A stretch of DNA of 64,000 nt, from assembly GCA_024697225.1 (NCBI GenBank), contig JAILGA010000035.1:1-64000 (forward strand). The letters run 5' to 3'. This DNA is from Lachnospiraceae bacterium. GTDB lineage: Bacteria; Bacillota; Clostridia; Lachnospirales; Lachnospiraceae. Shown piece after piece: positions 18,953 through 31,209 of this stretch (the first letter of the stretch is position 1; every line of letters starts with the position of its first letter). The notes beneath the pieces were generated by a model. The model worked only from the letters and a program-made list of their open reading frames with translations, did not search any database and was not told the DNA's origin. The position numbers were made by a program, and so were the translations under genes.

Positions 18953-20993
18953 AACAGGCAAAAAACTTTATATCGCCGAGAAACCCAGCGTTGCGAGGCA
19001 GTTCGCATCAGCCCTCGGGTACAGGATGAGCAATCACGACGGCTATATGGAGAGCGATGAAGCCGTTATCACATGGTGCGTGGGCCATCTTGTAACCATG
19101 AGCTATCCGGATGCGTATGACGAGAAATACCGCAAGTGGTCGCTTGCAACGATCCCCTTCATACCCGATGAGTGGAAGTATGAGGTGATAAAAGCCTCCG
19201 AGAAGCAGTACAACATCGTCGCGAGGCTTCTGAACAGGAGTGATGTCGACACCATATACATCTGCACCGACTCGGGGCGCGAGGGAGAATACATTTACAG
19301 GCTCGTTGACGAAAAGGCGCATGTTACGGGAAAGATCAAAAAACGCGTCTGGATCGATTCCCAGACCGATGAGGAAATCCTCCGCGGCATAAGGGAGGCA
19401 AAGGACGATTCCTTCTACGATCCGCTGGGCGCCGCAGCCTATCTGCGCGCCAAAGAGGACTATCTGATGGGGATCAATTTTTCCAGAGTCCTCACGCTGA
19501 AATACGGCGACGTGATAAAACAGTGCCTCGGAACGGAAAAGCGGTGCGTGATCGCCGTGGGCCGGGTGATGACCTGCGTGCTCGGAATGGTGGTAGAGAG
19601 AGAACGTGAGATAAGGAATTTCACAGCGGTGCCTTTTTACCGCGTGGAGGCAAAAGCTTCCGCGGACGGCGCCGATATCGACTTCAGATGGTTTGCCGGG
19701 GAGAAGAGCGCATATTACGGATCCCCCGCCCTGTATAAGGAGAACGGCTTCAGGGAGAAGAAGGACGCAGAGGAACTGATACGCAAGCTGTTCGGCGACA
19801 GCGGCGAAGCGGAGGCCGTTGTACAAAAGATCGAGAACAAAAAAGAAAAGAAGAACGCGCCGCTTCTGTATAATCTCGCGGAGCTTCAGAACGACTGCTC
19901 GAGACTTTTCAAGCTGAGCCCCGATGAGACCCTTAATATCGCGCAGGAACTCTATGAGAAGAAACTGACCACCTATCCGAGAACGGATGCCAGGGTGATG
20001 TCGAGTGCCATCGCAAAGGTCATAAAGGCCAACATCGAGGGGCTTGTCAATGTGCCGCAGGTGTCGATAAACGCAAGAGCTATTTTACAACACGAATCCT
20101 ATAAGGGCATAGAAAAGACGAGATATGTGAATGACAAGGCCATAACCGACCACTATGCCATTATACCCACAGGCCAGGGACTGGGTGCGCTAAAGAGTCT
20201 GTCGGGAGTAAGCGCATCGGTATATGAACTGATCTGCAGAAGGTTCCTTGCCGTATTCTATCCGCAGGCCGTATGGCGCAAGGTTTCGATCACATTGGGC
20301 GTTCCGGAGGGCGAACATGAGGAGAACTTCAGGGCGTCCTTCAAGGCGCTGGAATCCAAGGGCTATCTGCATGTATTTGATTACAGTATGTTCAAAAAGA
20401 AGAGCAGCGATGAAAACTCCGAAAAAAATCAGGAAAAAAATGATGACGAGGAGAAGATAGCGGGCGAGGATATGCTGGAAAAGCTCTCGAAGATAAAGAA
20501 GGGCAGCAGGCTTGTGCTCACGGATCCTGTCATAAAGGAGGGGGAGACCTCCCCGCCCAAGAGATACAGTTCCGGAACAATGATCCTGACAATGGAAAAT
20601 GCGGGACAGTTCATAGAGGATGAGGAGCTTCGCGCACAGATAAAGGGCAGCGGCGTCGGGACCAGTGCCACAAGAGCCGGTATCCTGGAAAAGCTCTTCA
20701 AAAACCGTTATCTTTCGCTGAATAAAAAGACCCAGATCATAACGCCCACACTTCTCGGGGAGATGATATACGATACCGTGGCATATTCGATGAAACCCAT
20801 GCTCAACCCCGCTCTCACGGCAAGCTGGGAAAAGGGACTCACAATGGTGGCGGATGCCGAACTCGACGGCGGTGAGTACATGAAAAAGCTGGATGATTAT
20901 GTCAGGAGACGCACCGAGGCTGCAAAGACCGGGGACCATTCCCCGGCTATCAGGGCGTGCTACAGGGAGACTTCAAAATACTATCATAAATAG
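18945..20993 (+). CDS. topB: Type IA DNA topoisomerase (topoisomerase III)
   Basis: LYIAEKPSVARQFASALG, TDSGREGEYIYR, TTYPRTDARVMSS; likely TTG start at 18945 inside ORF 18930-20993. Confidence 0.92.
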   Translation: MAETGKKLYIAEKPSVARQFASALGYRMSNHDGYMESDEAVITWCVGHLVTMSYPDAYDEKYRKWSLATIPFIPDEWKYEVIKASEKQYNIVARLLNRSDVDTIYICTDSGREGEYIYRLVDEKAHVTGKIKKRVWIDSQTDEEILRGIREAKDDSFYDPLGAAAYLRAKEDYLMGINFSRVLTLKYGDVIKQCLGTEKRCVIAVGRVMTCVLGMVVEREREIRNFTAVPFYRVEAKASADGADIDFRWFAGEKSAYYGSPALYKENGFREKKDAEELIRKLFGDSGEAEAVVQKIENKKEKKNAPLLYNLAELQNDCSRLFKLSPDETLNIAQELYEKKLTTYPRTDARVMSSAIAKVIKANIEGLVNVPQVSINARAILQHESYKGIEKTRYVNDKAITDHYAIIPTGQGLGALKSLSGVSASVYELICRRFLAVFYPQAVWRKVSITLGVPEGEHEENFRASFKALESKGYLHVFDYSMFKKKSSDENSEKNQEKNDDEEKIAGEDMLEKLSKIKKGSRLVLTDPVIKEGETSPPKRYSSGTMILTMENAGQFIEDEELRAQIKGSGVGTSATRAGILEKLFKNRYLSLNKKTQIITPTLLGEMIYDTVAYSMKPMLNPALTASWEKGLTMVADAELDGGEYMKKLDDYVRRRTEAAKTGDHSPAIRACYRETSKYYHK

Positions 20994-21038
20994 ACTGTAA
21001 AGATTTTTAGTTCTCTGCCGAAATACATATCGAGGACA

Positions 21039-21096
21039 GCGAAGGAGCGCACAGATTCAAGGGATGAAAGTCCGTTGGAACTGCGCGCTCCTTTGC
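21039..21096 (+). promoter_or_regulatory. Long stem-loop between topB and the next CDS (leader RNA or terminator)
   Basis: GCGAAGGAGCGC/GCGCTCCTTTGC: 12-bp helix with one G-U pair and a 34-nt loop. Confidence 0.45.
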
Positions 21097-21152
21097 GTGT
21101 TCATACAGATGCATGTTGTGATCACGTGGTTATATCGAAAGGAGAACGGGGG

Positions 21153-22526
21153 ATGAAGATCGAGGGAAGTTACGTACAGATGGCATCAACATCTTATTAT
21201 TCAAGGTATTTAGCCGACGGCGGAAGAGTGTCCTCAGAGGCAAAAGGCACGGAGCAGTCATTTACGGAAAGCTTCGGGAAAAGTGCGGATATGTTTGCCA
21301 ATTACACGAAATCAGGGGATCTGACAGAGGGTGCGGAAAAGACCTCGGAGGTGGGAAGAAACGGCGGGATCAGTCAGATCTCAATGCTGAGGGATCTGAT
21401 CCTTGCACGCCTTCTCATGCGGCTTCAGTCATCCGGCATAGTCTATGGCCTGAGTCAGAGCCTCGGCGGGCCTTCTCTCACCATGATAAACAGGAGCGAG
21501 AGCGAAGAGGTGTCCTTCAGTGCCGCAGGATGTGCGAAGACCGAGGACGGAAGAACGATAGAATTTGACCTTGGCATAGTGATGTCGAGTACGTTTGTCG
21601 CGGCGACCAGAATGAGCATCCCGTCGCTTGGCGCATCACTCATGGACCCGCTTGTCATCAATGTGGGAAGCGCCGTAACCGAGGTCTCGGATCAGACCTT
21701 CAGGTTTGACCTTGATGCCGACGGCGAAGAGGAGGATGTGACGGCTTTAAAGAGAGGATCGGGCTTCCTTGCGCTCGATAAAAGCGGGGACGGGATCATA
21801 AATGACGGAAACGAGCTGTTCGGGGCAAAGAGCGGTGACGGCTTCGGCGATCTGAGGCAGTACGATCTGGACGGCAACGGGTGGATAGATGAGAACGATG
21901 AGGTCTTTTCAAAGCTGAGAGTCTGGTATAAGAACGGCGACGGGGATGAGGAGCTGGTGGATCTGAAAGAGGTGGATATAGGCGCGATCTTCCTTGGCGA
22001 GCAGCAGACTGATATGACCATGCGGGGATCGGATATGCGTGTCGGTGGCATGATGAGATCCACGGGCTTTTTCCTTAGGGAGAGCGGCGGTATGGGGACC
22101 GTTCAGCATGTGGATCTTGCCGTTCGAAGGGAAGGGGAGACATCAGCTGATGCCGGGGCATATGAGGAGGCGCTGTCGGCCACGGGAGGAGAGAATTTTG
22201 TTTCGGGATACGGCCGCGGCGACAGGGCCGTCGCACCGGATATCCTTGTGGTGGAGACAGGAAGATCAGAAAAAACGGAAGACGCGGATAAGAGTGAGAA
22301 TACCGTGAACGATGAATCCGCGGAGATCAGAAGAAGACGCAAAGCCGCAGCAGAAGAGAGGCAGCGGGTCCGCGAGGATACGAAAAAGAGACGTGCGGAG
22401 AGAAACCGCCTCAACGAGGAGTATGCGGAAAAGGTGAGAGCGCGCAGAAAGGACATGGAAGAGCGGCTGGAGGAACTGTTCAGGGAAAGATCCGAAGAGA
22501 GAAAGGACCTTGAAAAAATAGTCTGA
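21153..22526 (+). CDS. Protein with Asp-rich EF-hand/RTX-like 'LDxDGDG' motifs and charged coiled-coil C-terminus
   Basis: FRFDLDADGEEEDVTALKRGSGFLALDKSGDGIINDGNELFG...YDLDGNGWIDENDEVFSKLRVW; ATG 21153 follows AAAGGAGAACGGGGG. Confidence 0.7.
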   Translation: MKIEGSYVQMASTSYYSRYLADGGRVSSEAKGTEQSFTESFGKSADMFANYTKSGDLTEGAEKTSEVGRNGGISQISMLRDLILARLLMRLQSSGIVYGLSQSLGGPSLTMINRSESEEVSFSAAGCAKTEDGRTIEFDLGIVMSSTFVAATRMSIPSLGASLMDPLVINVGSAVTEVSDQTFRFDLDADGEEEDVTALKRGSGFLALDKSGDGIINDGNELFGAKSGDGFGDLRQYDLDGNGWIDENDEVFSKLRVWYKNGDGDEELVDLKEVDIGAIFLGEQQTDMTMRGSDMRVGGMMRSTGFFLRESGGMGTVQHVDLAVRREGETSADAGAYEEALSATGGENFVSGYGRGDRAVAPDILVVETGRSEKTEDADKSENTVNDESAEIRRRRKAAAEERQRVREDTKKRRAERNRLNEEYAEKVRARRKDMEERLEELFRERSEERKDLEKIV

Positions 22527-22622
22527 CGAGACAATCCTTTACCTTGAGCCTGATGAGGTGTATAATATCCCCCGTGGTTTTGGTTTGTTTTATCCGGCAT
22601 ATCATTTCGGGAGGGGGTAAGC

Positions 22623-23717
22623 ATGGCGGAACAGGTCACTGCGTATAAATGTCCGGCCTGCGGCGGACCGCTTCGGTTCGACGGCAAGGAGCAGAAGCTC
22701 AAGTGCGATTTTTGCGACAGCATGTACACGGTTGAGGAGGTCGAGAAGCTGACAGCCGAGCAGCAGGCGAAGGCGGAGGCGGCGCGTGAAAAAGAAGACG
22801 CGCGCATCGAGAGCGCGAACGAGCAGAATGCTGAATTCGGCGGGGAGATGGAAACCAACACCTATGTGTGCACCTCCTGCGGAGCTGCGCTTGACACGGA
22901 TCCGACCACGGCCGTGACCAACTGCCCGTATTGCGGAAATGCCGTTGAGATCGCGGGCCAGATGTCCAAGGCCGTGAAGCCCGATTACTGCATCCCCTTC
23001 AGGTTCGAGAAAAAGGATGCCATAAAGGCGCTGAAGGAATATTACAAAGGCAAAAAACTGCTTCCCAAGTCCTTTACCGACGGGAATCATATCGATAAAA
23101 TCCAGGGGGTCTACGTGCCCTTCTGGCTCTTCTCCGGTCTTGCACATGCGGAGGCTTCCTTTGAGGGAAGCGATTCCACGACGCACAGGAGCGGGGACGA
23201 GGAAATTACCGAGACCAAGATATACAACTGTTTCAGGAAGGGAGATGTGGCCTTCAGCAAGATACCCGCTGACGGCTCTACTTCCATGCCCGATGATCTG
23301 ATGGATTCGGTGGAACCCTTTGACTACAAGGATCTAAAGCCCTTCTCACCCGCCTATATGCCGGGCTTCCTTGCAAACCGCTACGATGTTGACAAGGATG
23401 CGGTCGCACCGCGCGTGAAGGAGAGGGCTGAAAATCAGTCGGTGCACGAGCTGGCAGCGACCGTTAAGCACGGAAGCGTCTCCGAGAAATCGCGGAACGT
23501 AACTCTGTCCGATACCGTGATGGAGTATGCCATGTTCCCTGTATGGCTTCTGTCAACGTCCTGGGAAGGCAAGAATTTCATGTTCGCAATGAACGGTCAG
23601 ACCGGCAAGATGATCGGCAATCTCCCCGTGGACAAGAAGAAGGCAACCTTGTATTTTGTGGGATACACCGTGCTGTTCACGATCATATTTGCCATTATTT
23701 CAACGTTTTTTAGTTAG
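22623..23717 (+). CDS. Zinc-ribbon domain membrane protein (TFIIB-type zinc ribbon)
   Basis: CPACGG...CDFC and CTSCG...CPYCG pairs; C-terminal TM helix. Confidence 0.85.
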   Translation: MAEQVTAYKCPACGGPLRFDGKEQKLKCDFCDSMYTVEEVEKLTAEQQAKAEAAREKEDARIESANEQNAEFGGEMETNTYVCTSCGAALDTDPTTAVTNCPYCGNAVEIAGQMSKAVKPDYCIPFRFEKKDAIKALKEYYKGKKLLPKSFTDGNHIDKIQGVYVPFWLFSGLAHAEASFEGSDSTTHRSGDEEITETKIYNCFRKGDVAFSKIPADGSTSMPDDLMDSVEPFDYKDLKPFSPAYMPGFLANRYDVDKDAVAPRVKERAENQSVHELAATVKHGSVSEKSRNVTLSDTVMEYAMFPVWLLSTSWEGKNFMFAMNGQTGKMIGNLPVDKKKATLYFVGYTVLFTIIFAIISTFFS

Positions 23718-23728
23718 GGGGTACCGTT

Positions 23729-23932
23729 ATGGAGCATATCGTTATCGGATTGATACTCGCTCTGATCGTGGCAGGGATCATCGTGGCCGTGATGGTCGCG
23801 CAGATGAAGCCCGTCGCACAGAAGCACGAGGCATCGGATTACGTCAAAGATGAGGACGTAAAGATACTTGACAGCAGGGATGAATATGTCCGCACGGACG
23901 TTTCAAGACGCAAGATAGAAAAGAAGGACTGA
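23729..23932 (+). CDS. Small single-TM hypothetical protein
   Basis: 67 aa, N-terminal TM helix, charged tail; in the gap between two well-supported genes. Confidence 0.6.
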   Translation: MEHIVIGLILALIVAGIIVAVMVAQMKPVAQKHEASDYVKDEDVKILDSRDEYVRTDVSRRKIEKKD

Positions 23933-23938
23933 CGGGCG

Positions 23939-24637
23939 ATGGAAATCGGTGAAGTAGTACAGGAACTGTTAAACGGCGAAAAAACGGCAATACCGATCAA
24001 TCCCGGCTTCGGACCGGAGGGCTTCTTTGACATAAGCAAGTCGGTGGTGGTCTCCTGGATCGTGATGGCCTTTCTGATGATATTTACACTCATCATGACA
24101 GCCGGACTCCGCACCCATAACATATCAAAGAGGCAGCTCATCATAGAGACCGCCGTTGTCAAACTGCAGGATCTCATAGGAAGCGGACTTGGAGAGCACG
24201 GACGCGAGTACGTATCATGGCTCCTCACGGTTCTGCTGTATCTCGGAGTCTGCAATATTTCGGGACTCTTCGGATTTACTCCTCCAACCATGGATCTCAA
24301 TGTAACAGCCGCTCTGGCCATAACCAGCATAGTGCTGGTACAGGTCGCGAGCATCAGGAAAAAAGGCGGTATCGGCTGGCTGAAATCCTTTGCCAAACCA
24401 ATGGCCGTCATAGCGCCCATGAACATCATGGAACTTGCGATCAAGCCGCTGTCGCTGTGTATGCGGCTCTTCGGCAATATTCTCGCCGCCACCGTGATCA
24501 TGGAAATGCTCAAGACGATAATCCCGGTATTTGTTCCGGCGCTTCTGAGCATCTACTTCGATCTTTTCGACGGCCTGCTTCAGGCATATGTTTTTGTGTT
24601 TCTTACTTCCCTGTATATCGGGGAGGCTGTGGAATAG
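23939..24637 (+). CDS. atpB: F0F1 ATP synthase subunit A
   Basis: LGVCNISGLFGFTPPTMDLN; MELAIKPLSLCMRLFGNILAATVIMEML. Confidence 0.95.
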   Translation: MEIGEVVQELLNGEKTAIPINPGFGPEGFFDISKSVVVSWIVMAFLMIFTLIMTAGLRTHNISKRQLIIETAVVKLQDLIGSGLGEHGREYVSWLLTVLLYLGVCNISGLFGFTPPTMDLNVTAALAITSIVLVQVASIRKKGGIGWLKSFAKPMAVIAPMNIMELAIKPLSLCMRLFGNILAATVIMEMLKTIIPVFVPALLSIYFDLFDGLLQAYVFVFLTSLYIGEAVE

Positions 24638-24653
24638 AGCGTTTTTTATTTGA

Positions 24654-24884
<231 letters not shown>

Positions 24885-24901
24885 CGCGGGAGGACTAAGT
24901 C

Positions 24902-25396
24902 GTGTTAAAGGTAAACATGAGCATAGTATACACGATCATCAATCTGCTGATCCTGTATGCTTTCTTTCGCAAATTCCTCTTCGGAAGGGTAAATAAGATC
25001 CTCCAGGAGCGCAGGGATGCGATCGAAAACGCGGGAAGAGATCTCGATGCCGAGATAACGAAGACCCGTGCCGAGAAGGCGGAATATGAGACAAAGCTAA
25101 AAGAGCTCGAGACCGAAAAGGAGAGCACGCTTGCCGAGTGGAGAGGCAGGGGCTTTGAGGAGCATAACCGCATAGTCGAGGAGGCTAAGGTGGAAGCCAG
25201 CAGGATAATCGCCGAAGCCAGAAAGAGTGCCGATATGGAATCTGCCATCGCACTTGAGAAGAATCAGAAGGCTCTCAAGGATATCGTGGTCGATGCCGCA
25301 GGTTATATATCTGTTCAAAAGGCGGATCCCGAATCCGAGGGAGCGCTCTATGATACGTTTATACGTGAACTCAACAGATCGGAGGAGGCTTCATGA
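24902..25396 (+). CDS. atpF: F0F1 ATP synthase subunit B
   Basis: N-terminal TM helix then long charged coiled coil; between atpE and atpA. Confidence 0.92.
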   Translation: MLKVNMSIVYTIINLLILYAFFRKFLFGRVNKILQERRDAIENAGRDLDAEITKTRAEKAEYETKLKELETEKESTLAEWRGRGFEEHNRIVEEAKVEASRIIAEARKSADMESAIALEKNQKALKDIVVDAAGYISVQKADPESEGALYDTFIRELNRSEEAS

Positions 25397-27160
25397 GCTC
25401 TTCGGCCGACAGAGGAGAAAAAGTATTAAAGCGTCCCGCTCAGGCGGACCTGATATACGCGATCAAGCCGCCGTCACCGGCGCAGCTTGAGCGCATAAGA
25501 TCGACGCTGTGCAGGCGGTACAGGCTTGATACATTAAGGATAGATACGATCCGGGATCCCTCTCTGGGATCCGGTTTTATCGTAAAATTCGGAAACAAGG
25601 AATTTGACTTCAGTGAGAGCGGCCGTGAGAATCAGTTAAGGCAGTTCATTGCTGACATAAAGGGCGGAAACGACGAGGAGTTTATCGCCGCCTTAAAGGG
25701 CGGCATAGAGGATTTCTCGCTGCACGCAAGAGTCGAGGAGATAGGAACGGTCTCCTGGGTGGGTGACGGTATTGCCATCGTTGACGGTCTGGCCGAGGTA
25801 TTCTACGGCGAGATACTGATCTTTGATGACGGCACCCGCGGCATGGCTCAGGATCTGAGGGAAAATGAGACCGGCTGCATCCTTTTCGGCAGTGAGCAGA
25901 ACATCTCGGTCGGAATGAAGGTCGCAAGGACCAGAAAACAGGCGGGTATACCTGTCGGCAAACAGTTTCTCGGGAGAGTGATAAACTCCTTGGGCGATCC
26001 TATTGACGGAGAGGACGAGATACAGGCAGAGGGTTATATGCCGGTTGAGCAGAAGGCCCCGGGCATAATAGACAGACGCTCGGTCTGTGAGCCATTAGAG
26101 ACCGGCATTCTTTCGATAGATACGATGTTCCCCATAGGAAAGGGGCAGAGAGAGCTTATTATAGGCGACAGGCAGACAGGTAAGACGTCCATAGCCACTG
26201 ACACGATACTCAACCAGAAGGGCAAGAATGTCATATGTATTTATGTCGCCATCGGACAGAAGGTTTCAACGGTCGCGAGACTGGCAAGGATGCTGAGAGA
26301 CGCAGGTGCAATGGAATATACCATCATCGTCTCCTCCACCGCTGCGGATCCCGCGCCGCTGCAGTACATCGCCCCTTACGCCGGCTGTGCTCTGGGCGAA
26401 TTCTTCATGAAGCAGGGCTCCGATGTACTTATAGTCTATGACGATCTTTCCAAGCACGCAGTGGCATACAGATCAATGAGTCTTCTTCTTGAGCGTCCGC
26501 CCGGGCGTGAGGCATATCCCGGAGATGTGTTCTATCTGCACTCAAGACTTCTTGAGCGCGCTGCCAAGCTCTCCGATGCCAACGGAGGCGGCTCGATGAC
26601 CGCGCTGCCTATCATCGAGACCCAGGCCGGAGATGTGTCGGCTTACATCCCCACCAACGTGATATCAATAACCGACGGACAGATCTTCCTTGAAAGCGAT
26701 CTGTTCTTCGAGGGAATGCGTCCCGCTGTCAACGTGGGTCTGTCGGTTTCCCGTGTGGGAAGCGCTGCGCAGACCAGAGCCATGAAGAAGGCCGCGGGCT
26801 CCATAAGGATAGACCTTGCACAGTACAGGGAAATGGCGGTGTTTACGCAGTTTTCATCAGATCTGGATGAAGCGACGAAAAAACAGCTCGCTCACGGACA
26901 GGCGCTGATGGAGCTTCTGAAGCAGCCGCTCGGTCATCCGCTCACCCAGGCGGAGATGGTTGTCACCCTTGTGTGCGCCAACAGCGGATATTTTGACGAT
27001 ATCGGGACCAAGCAGGTCAAGGATGAACAGAACAGACTGCTTGAAAATATGAAGCAGCGCAGACTGGATATCATACAGCAGATCTCCGGCGGTGCGGGAC
27101 TCGATGATGTACTGAAGAATCAGATACTTGAGGCTGCCGCTGTAATAAAGAAGGAAAGAG

Positions 27161-27177
<17 letters not shown>
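25393..27177 (+). CDS. atpA: F0F1 ATP synthase subunit alpha with N-terminal delta-C-terminal-domain-like extension
   Basis: [38 protein letters not shown] begins the normal alpha core; preceding ~90 aa includes [60 protein letters not shown]. Confidence 0.93.
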
Positions 27178-29920
<2,743 letters not shown>

Positions 29921-30070
29921 CTGATGTCTTGTTTTTGCGTGTCTGCCTGCCGGGCATCTTTCCTGGATGCGACACGCAGTTTTGCAGAAATCATGTTTTT
30001 GCGTGTCTGATTGCGGTGTACCCCTTGCTGAAGAGCTTAATTTCATTTGCGCCGGCAGTAGTGCAGGCAG

Positions 30071-30115
30071 AAAGTGCATCGGGATCGTGCAAACCTGTGA
30101 ATCCCGATGCACTTT
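30071..30115 (+). terminator. Strong stem-loop downstream of atpC
   Basis: AAAGTGCATCGGGAT / ATCCCGATGCACTTT: perfect 15-bp inverted repeat, 15-nt loop. Confidence 0.55.
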
Positions 30116-30206
30116 TCATGAGCAAGCTCCCGCGAGCCCGTTCCGTATGCGAGGATAGCTGCAATCGGGGCGTTGAGTACTAATCATAACGCGGATAACG
30201 GCGCAC

Positions 30207-30235
30207 TTGTAAAACTTATGATATTGGTTTACAAT
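30207..30235 (+). promoter_or_regulatory. Promoter of the 30245 lipoprotein gene overlapping an inverted repeat
   Basis: TTGTAA, 17 nt, TACAAT; TTGTAAA...TTTACAA inverted repeat. Confidence 0.5.
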
Positions 30236-30244
30236 TACTGCGTT

Positions 30245-30736
30245 ATGAACAGGATGGGACTGACAAAACATAATGCGATGCTCTCATGCGCGATCTTATC
30301 CTCGGCTACGATTTTTCTTCTTTCAGGCTGCGGCCAGTCGTCGGACGAGATACTTCTCGACGAGTACAGAAGCGGCATGGAGACCTTTTTTGAGAAGGTG
30401 GATGATGCCAACGAGACCATCAATTCAATAGAGGCCGGAAGCGAGGAAGCTTCAACCGAGCTTTTGAACGCTCTTGATGATCTCAGTGAAGCCTGCTCGG
30501 ACATGGCCGAGCTTGAAGTGCCGGATGATTTTGCGAATCTGGGTGATCTTCCGGACGAAGTCTCGGATTACATGAAAGAAGCCGTTGATGCTTATCACAG
30601 AGCATACGACGGCGTGTATGACGGCAATTTTGACGAATCCGCTCTGTCGGCCGCTGACGAGTATTATGAGCGCGCCAATATCCGTATACGAAAGATGCTT
30701 TCGATACTCCACGGGGAAAATACAAGCGAGCAATAG
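30245..30736 (+). CDS. Small lipoprotein
   Basis: Signal peptide with lipobox (FLLSGCGQ), acidic helical body. Confidence 0.7.
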   Translation: MNRMGLTKHNAMLSCAILSSATIFLLSGCGQSSDEILLDEYRSGMETFFEKVDDANETINSIEAGSEEASTELLNALDDLSEACSDMAELEVPDDFANLGDLPDEVSDYMKEAVDAYHRAYDGVYDGNFDESALSAADEYYERANIRIRKMLSILHGENTSEQ

Positions 30737-30778
30737 TGCTCACTTCTTCAGGGAAGCATTGAAGTACGCTTGATTTCT

Positions 30779-31036
30779 TTAATCATTTAGATCCTCCATG
30801 AGTTCATCAATGGAAGAAAACGATGCCATTTTTCCTTTTTCAGCTTCTTTGATAGCCTTTAATGTAATAGAATTCGGCGTATCCATTGATGCGGGAAAAG
30901 GTATACCATTGCTTCGGATGACCTGCTTCAGAAATACATTGGTAGCAGAGGACATGTCCAACCCAATCTCTTTAAATGTCGCGCTTGCCTCTTCTTTTGT
31001 CTTGTCTTCGACTCTGACTGTAATTGTACTGCTCAT
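30779..31036 (-). CDS. RelB/DinJ-family antitoxin
   Basis: 85 aa; MSSTITVRVEDKTKEEASATFKEIGLDMSSATNVFLKQVIRSNGIPF; SD GGAGGTGG upstream. Confidence 0.88.
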   Translation of the reverse strand: MSSTITVRVEDKTKEEASATFKEIGLDMSSATNVFLKQVIRSNGIPFPASMDTPNSITLKAIKEAEKGKMASFSSIDELMEDLND

Positions 31037-31051
31037 ATCGCCACCTCCTTG

Positions 31052-31080
31052 GTACTAACATTGCGACACGTTGTTGGTAC
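31052..31080 (-). promoter_or_regulatory. Operator-like inverted repeat upstream of the antitoxin
   Basis: GTACTAACA / TGTTGGTAC (8/9 symmetric), 11-nt spacer. Confidence 0.45.
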
Positions 31081-31209
31081 AATGTAAATGATGGCTACGG
31101 CTACGGATACACACTTCATCAGAGTCGCGGGTGTTGGAAAAAAGCCGTGCATATGGTAGAATCATCATGTTTTGTTGTTTGCAGCATATCAGGGGGAGAG
31201 CGGAAATCT

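Noticed and set aside
29929-30183. 84-aa ORF after atpC
   Set aside because: Lies on the hairpin/terminator region, contains the 15-bp inverted repeat, and has no plausible domain.
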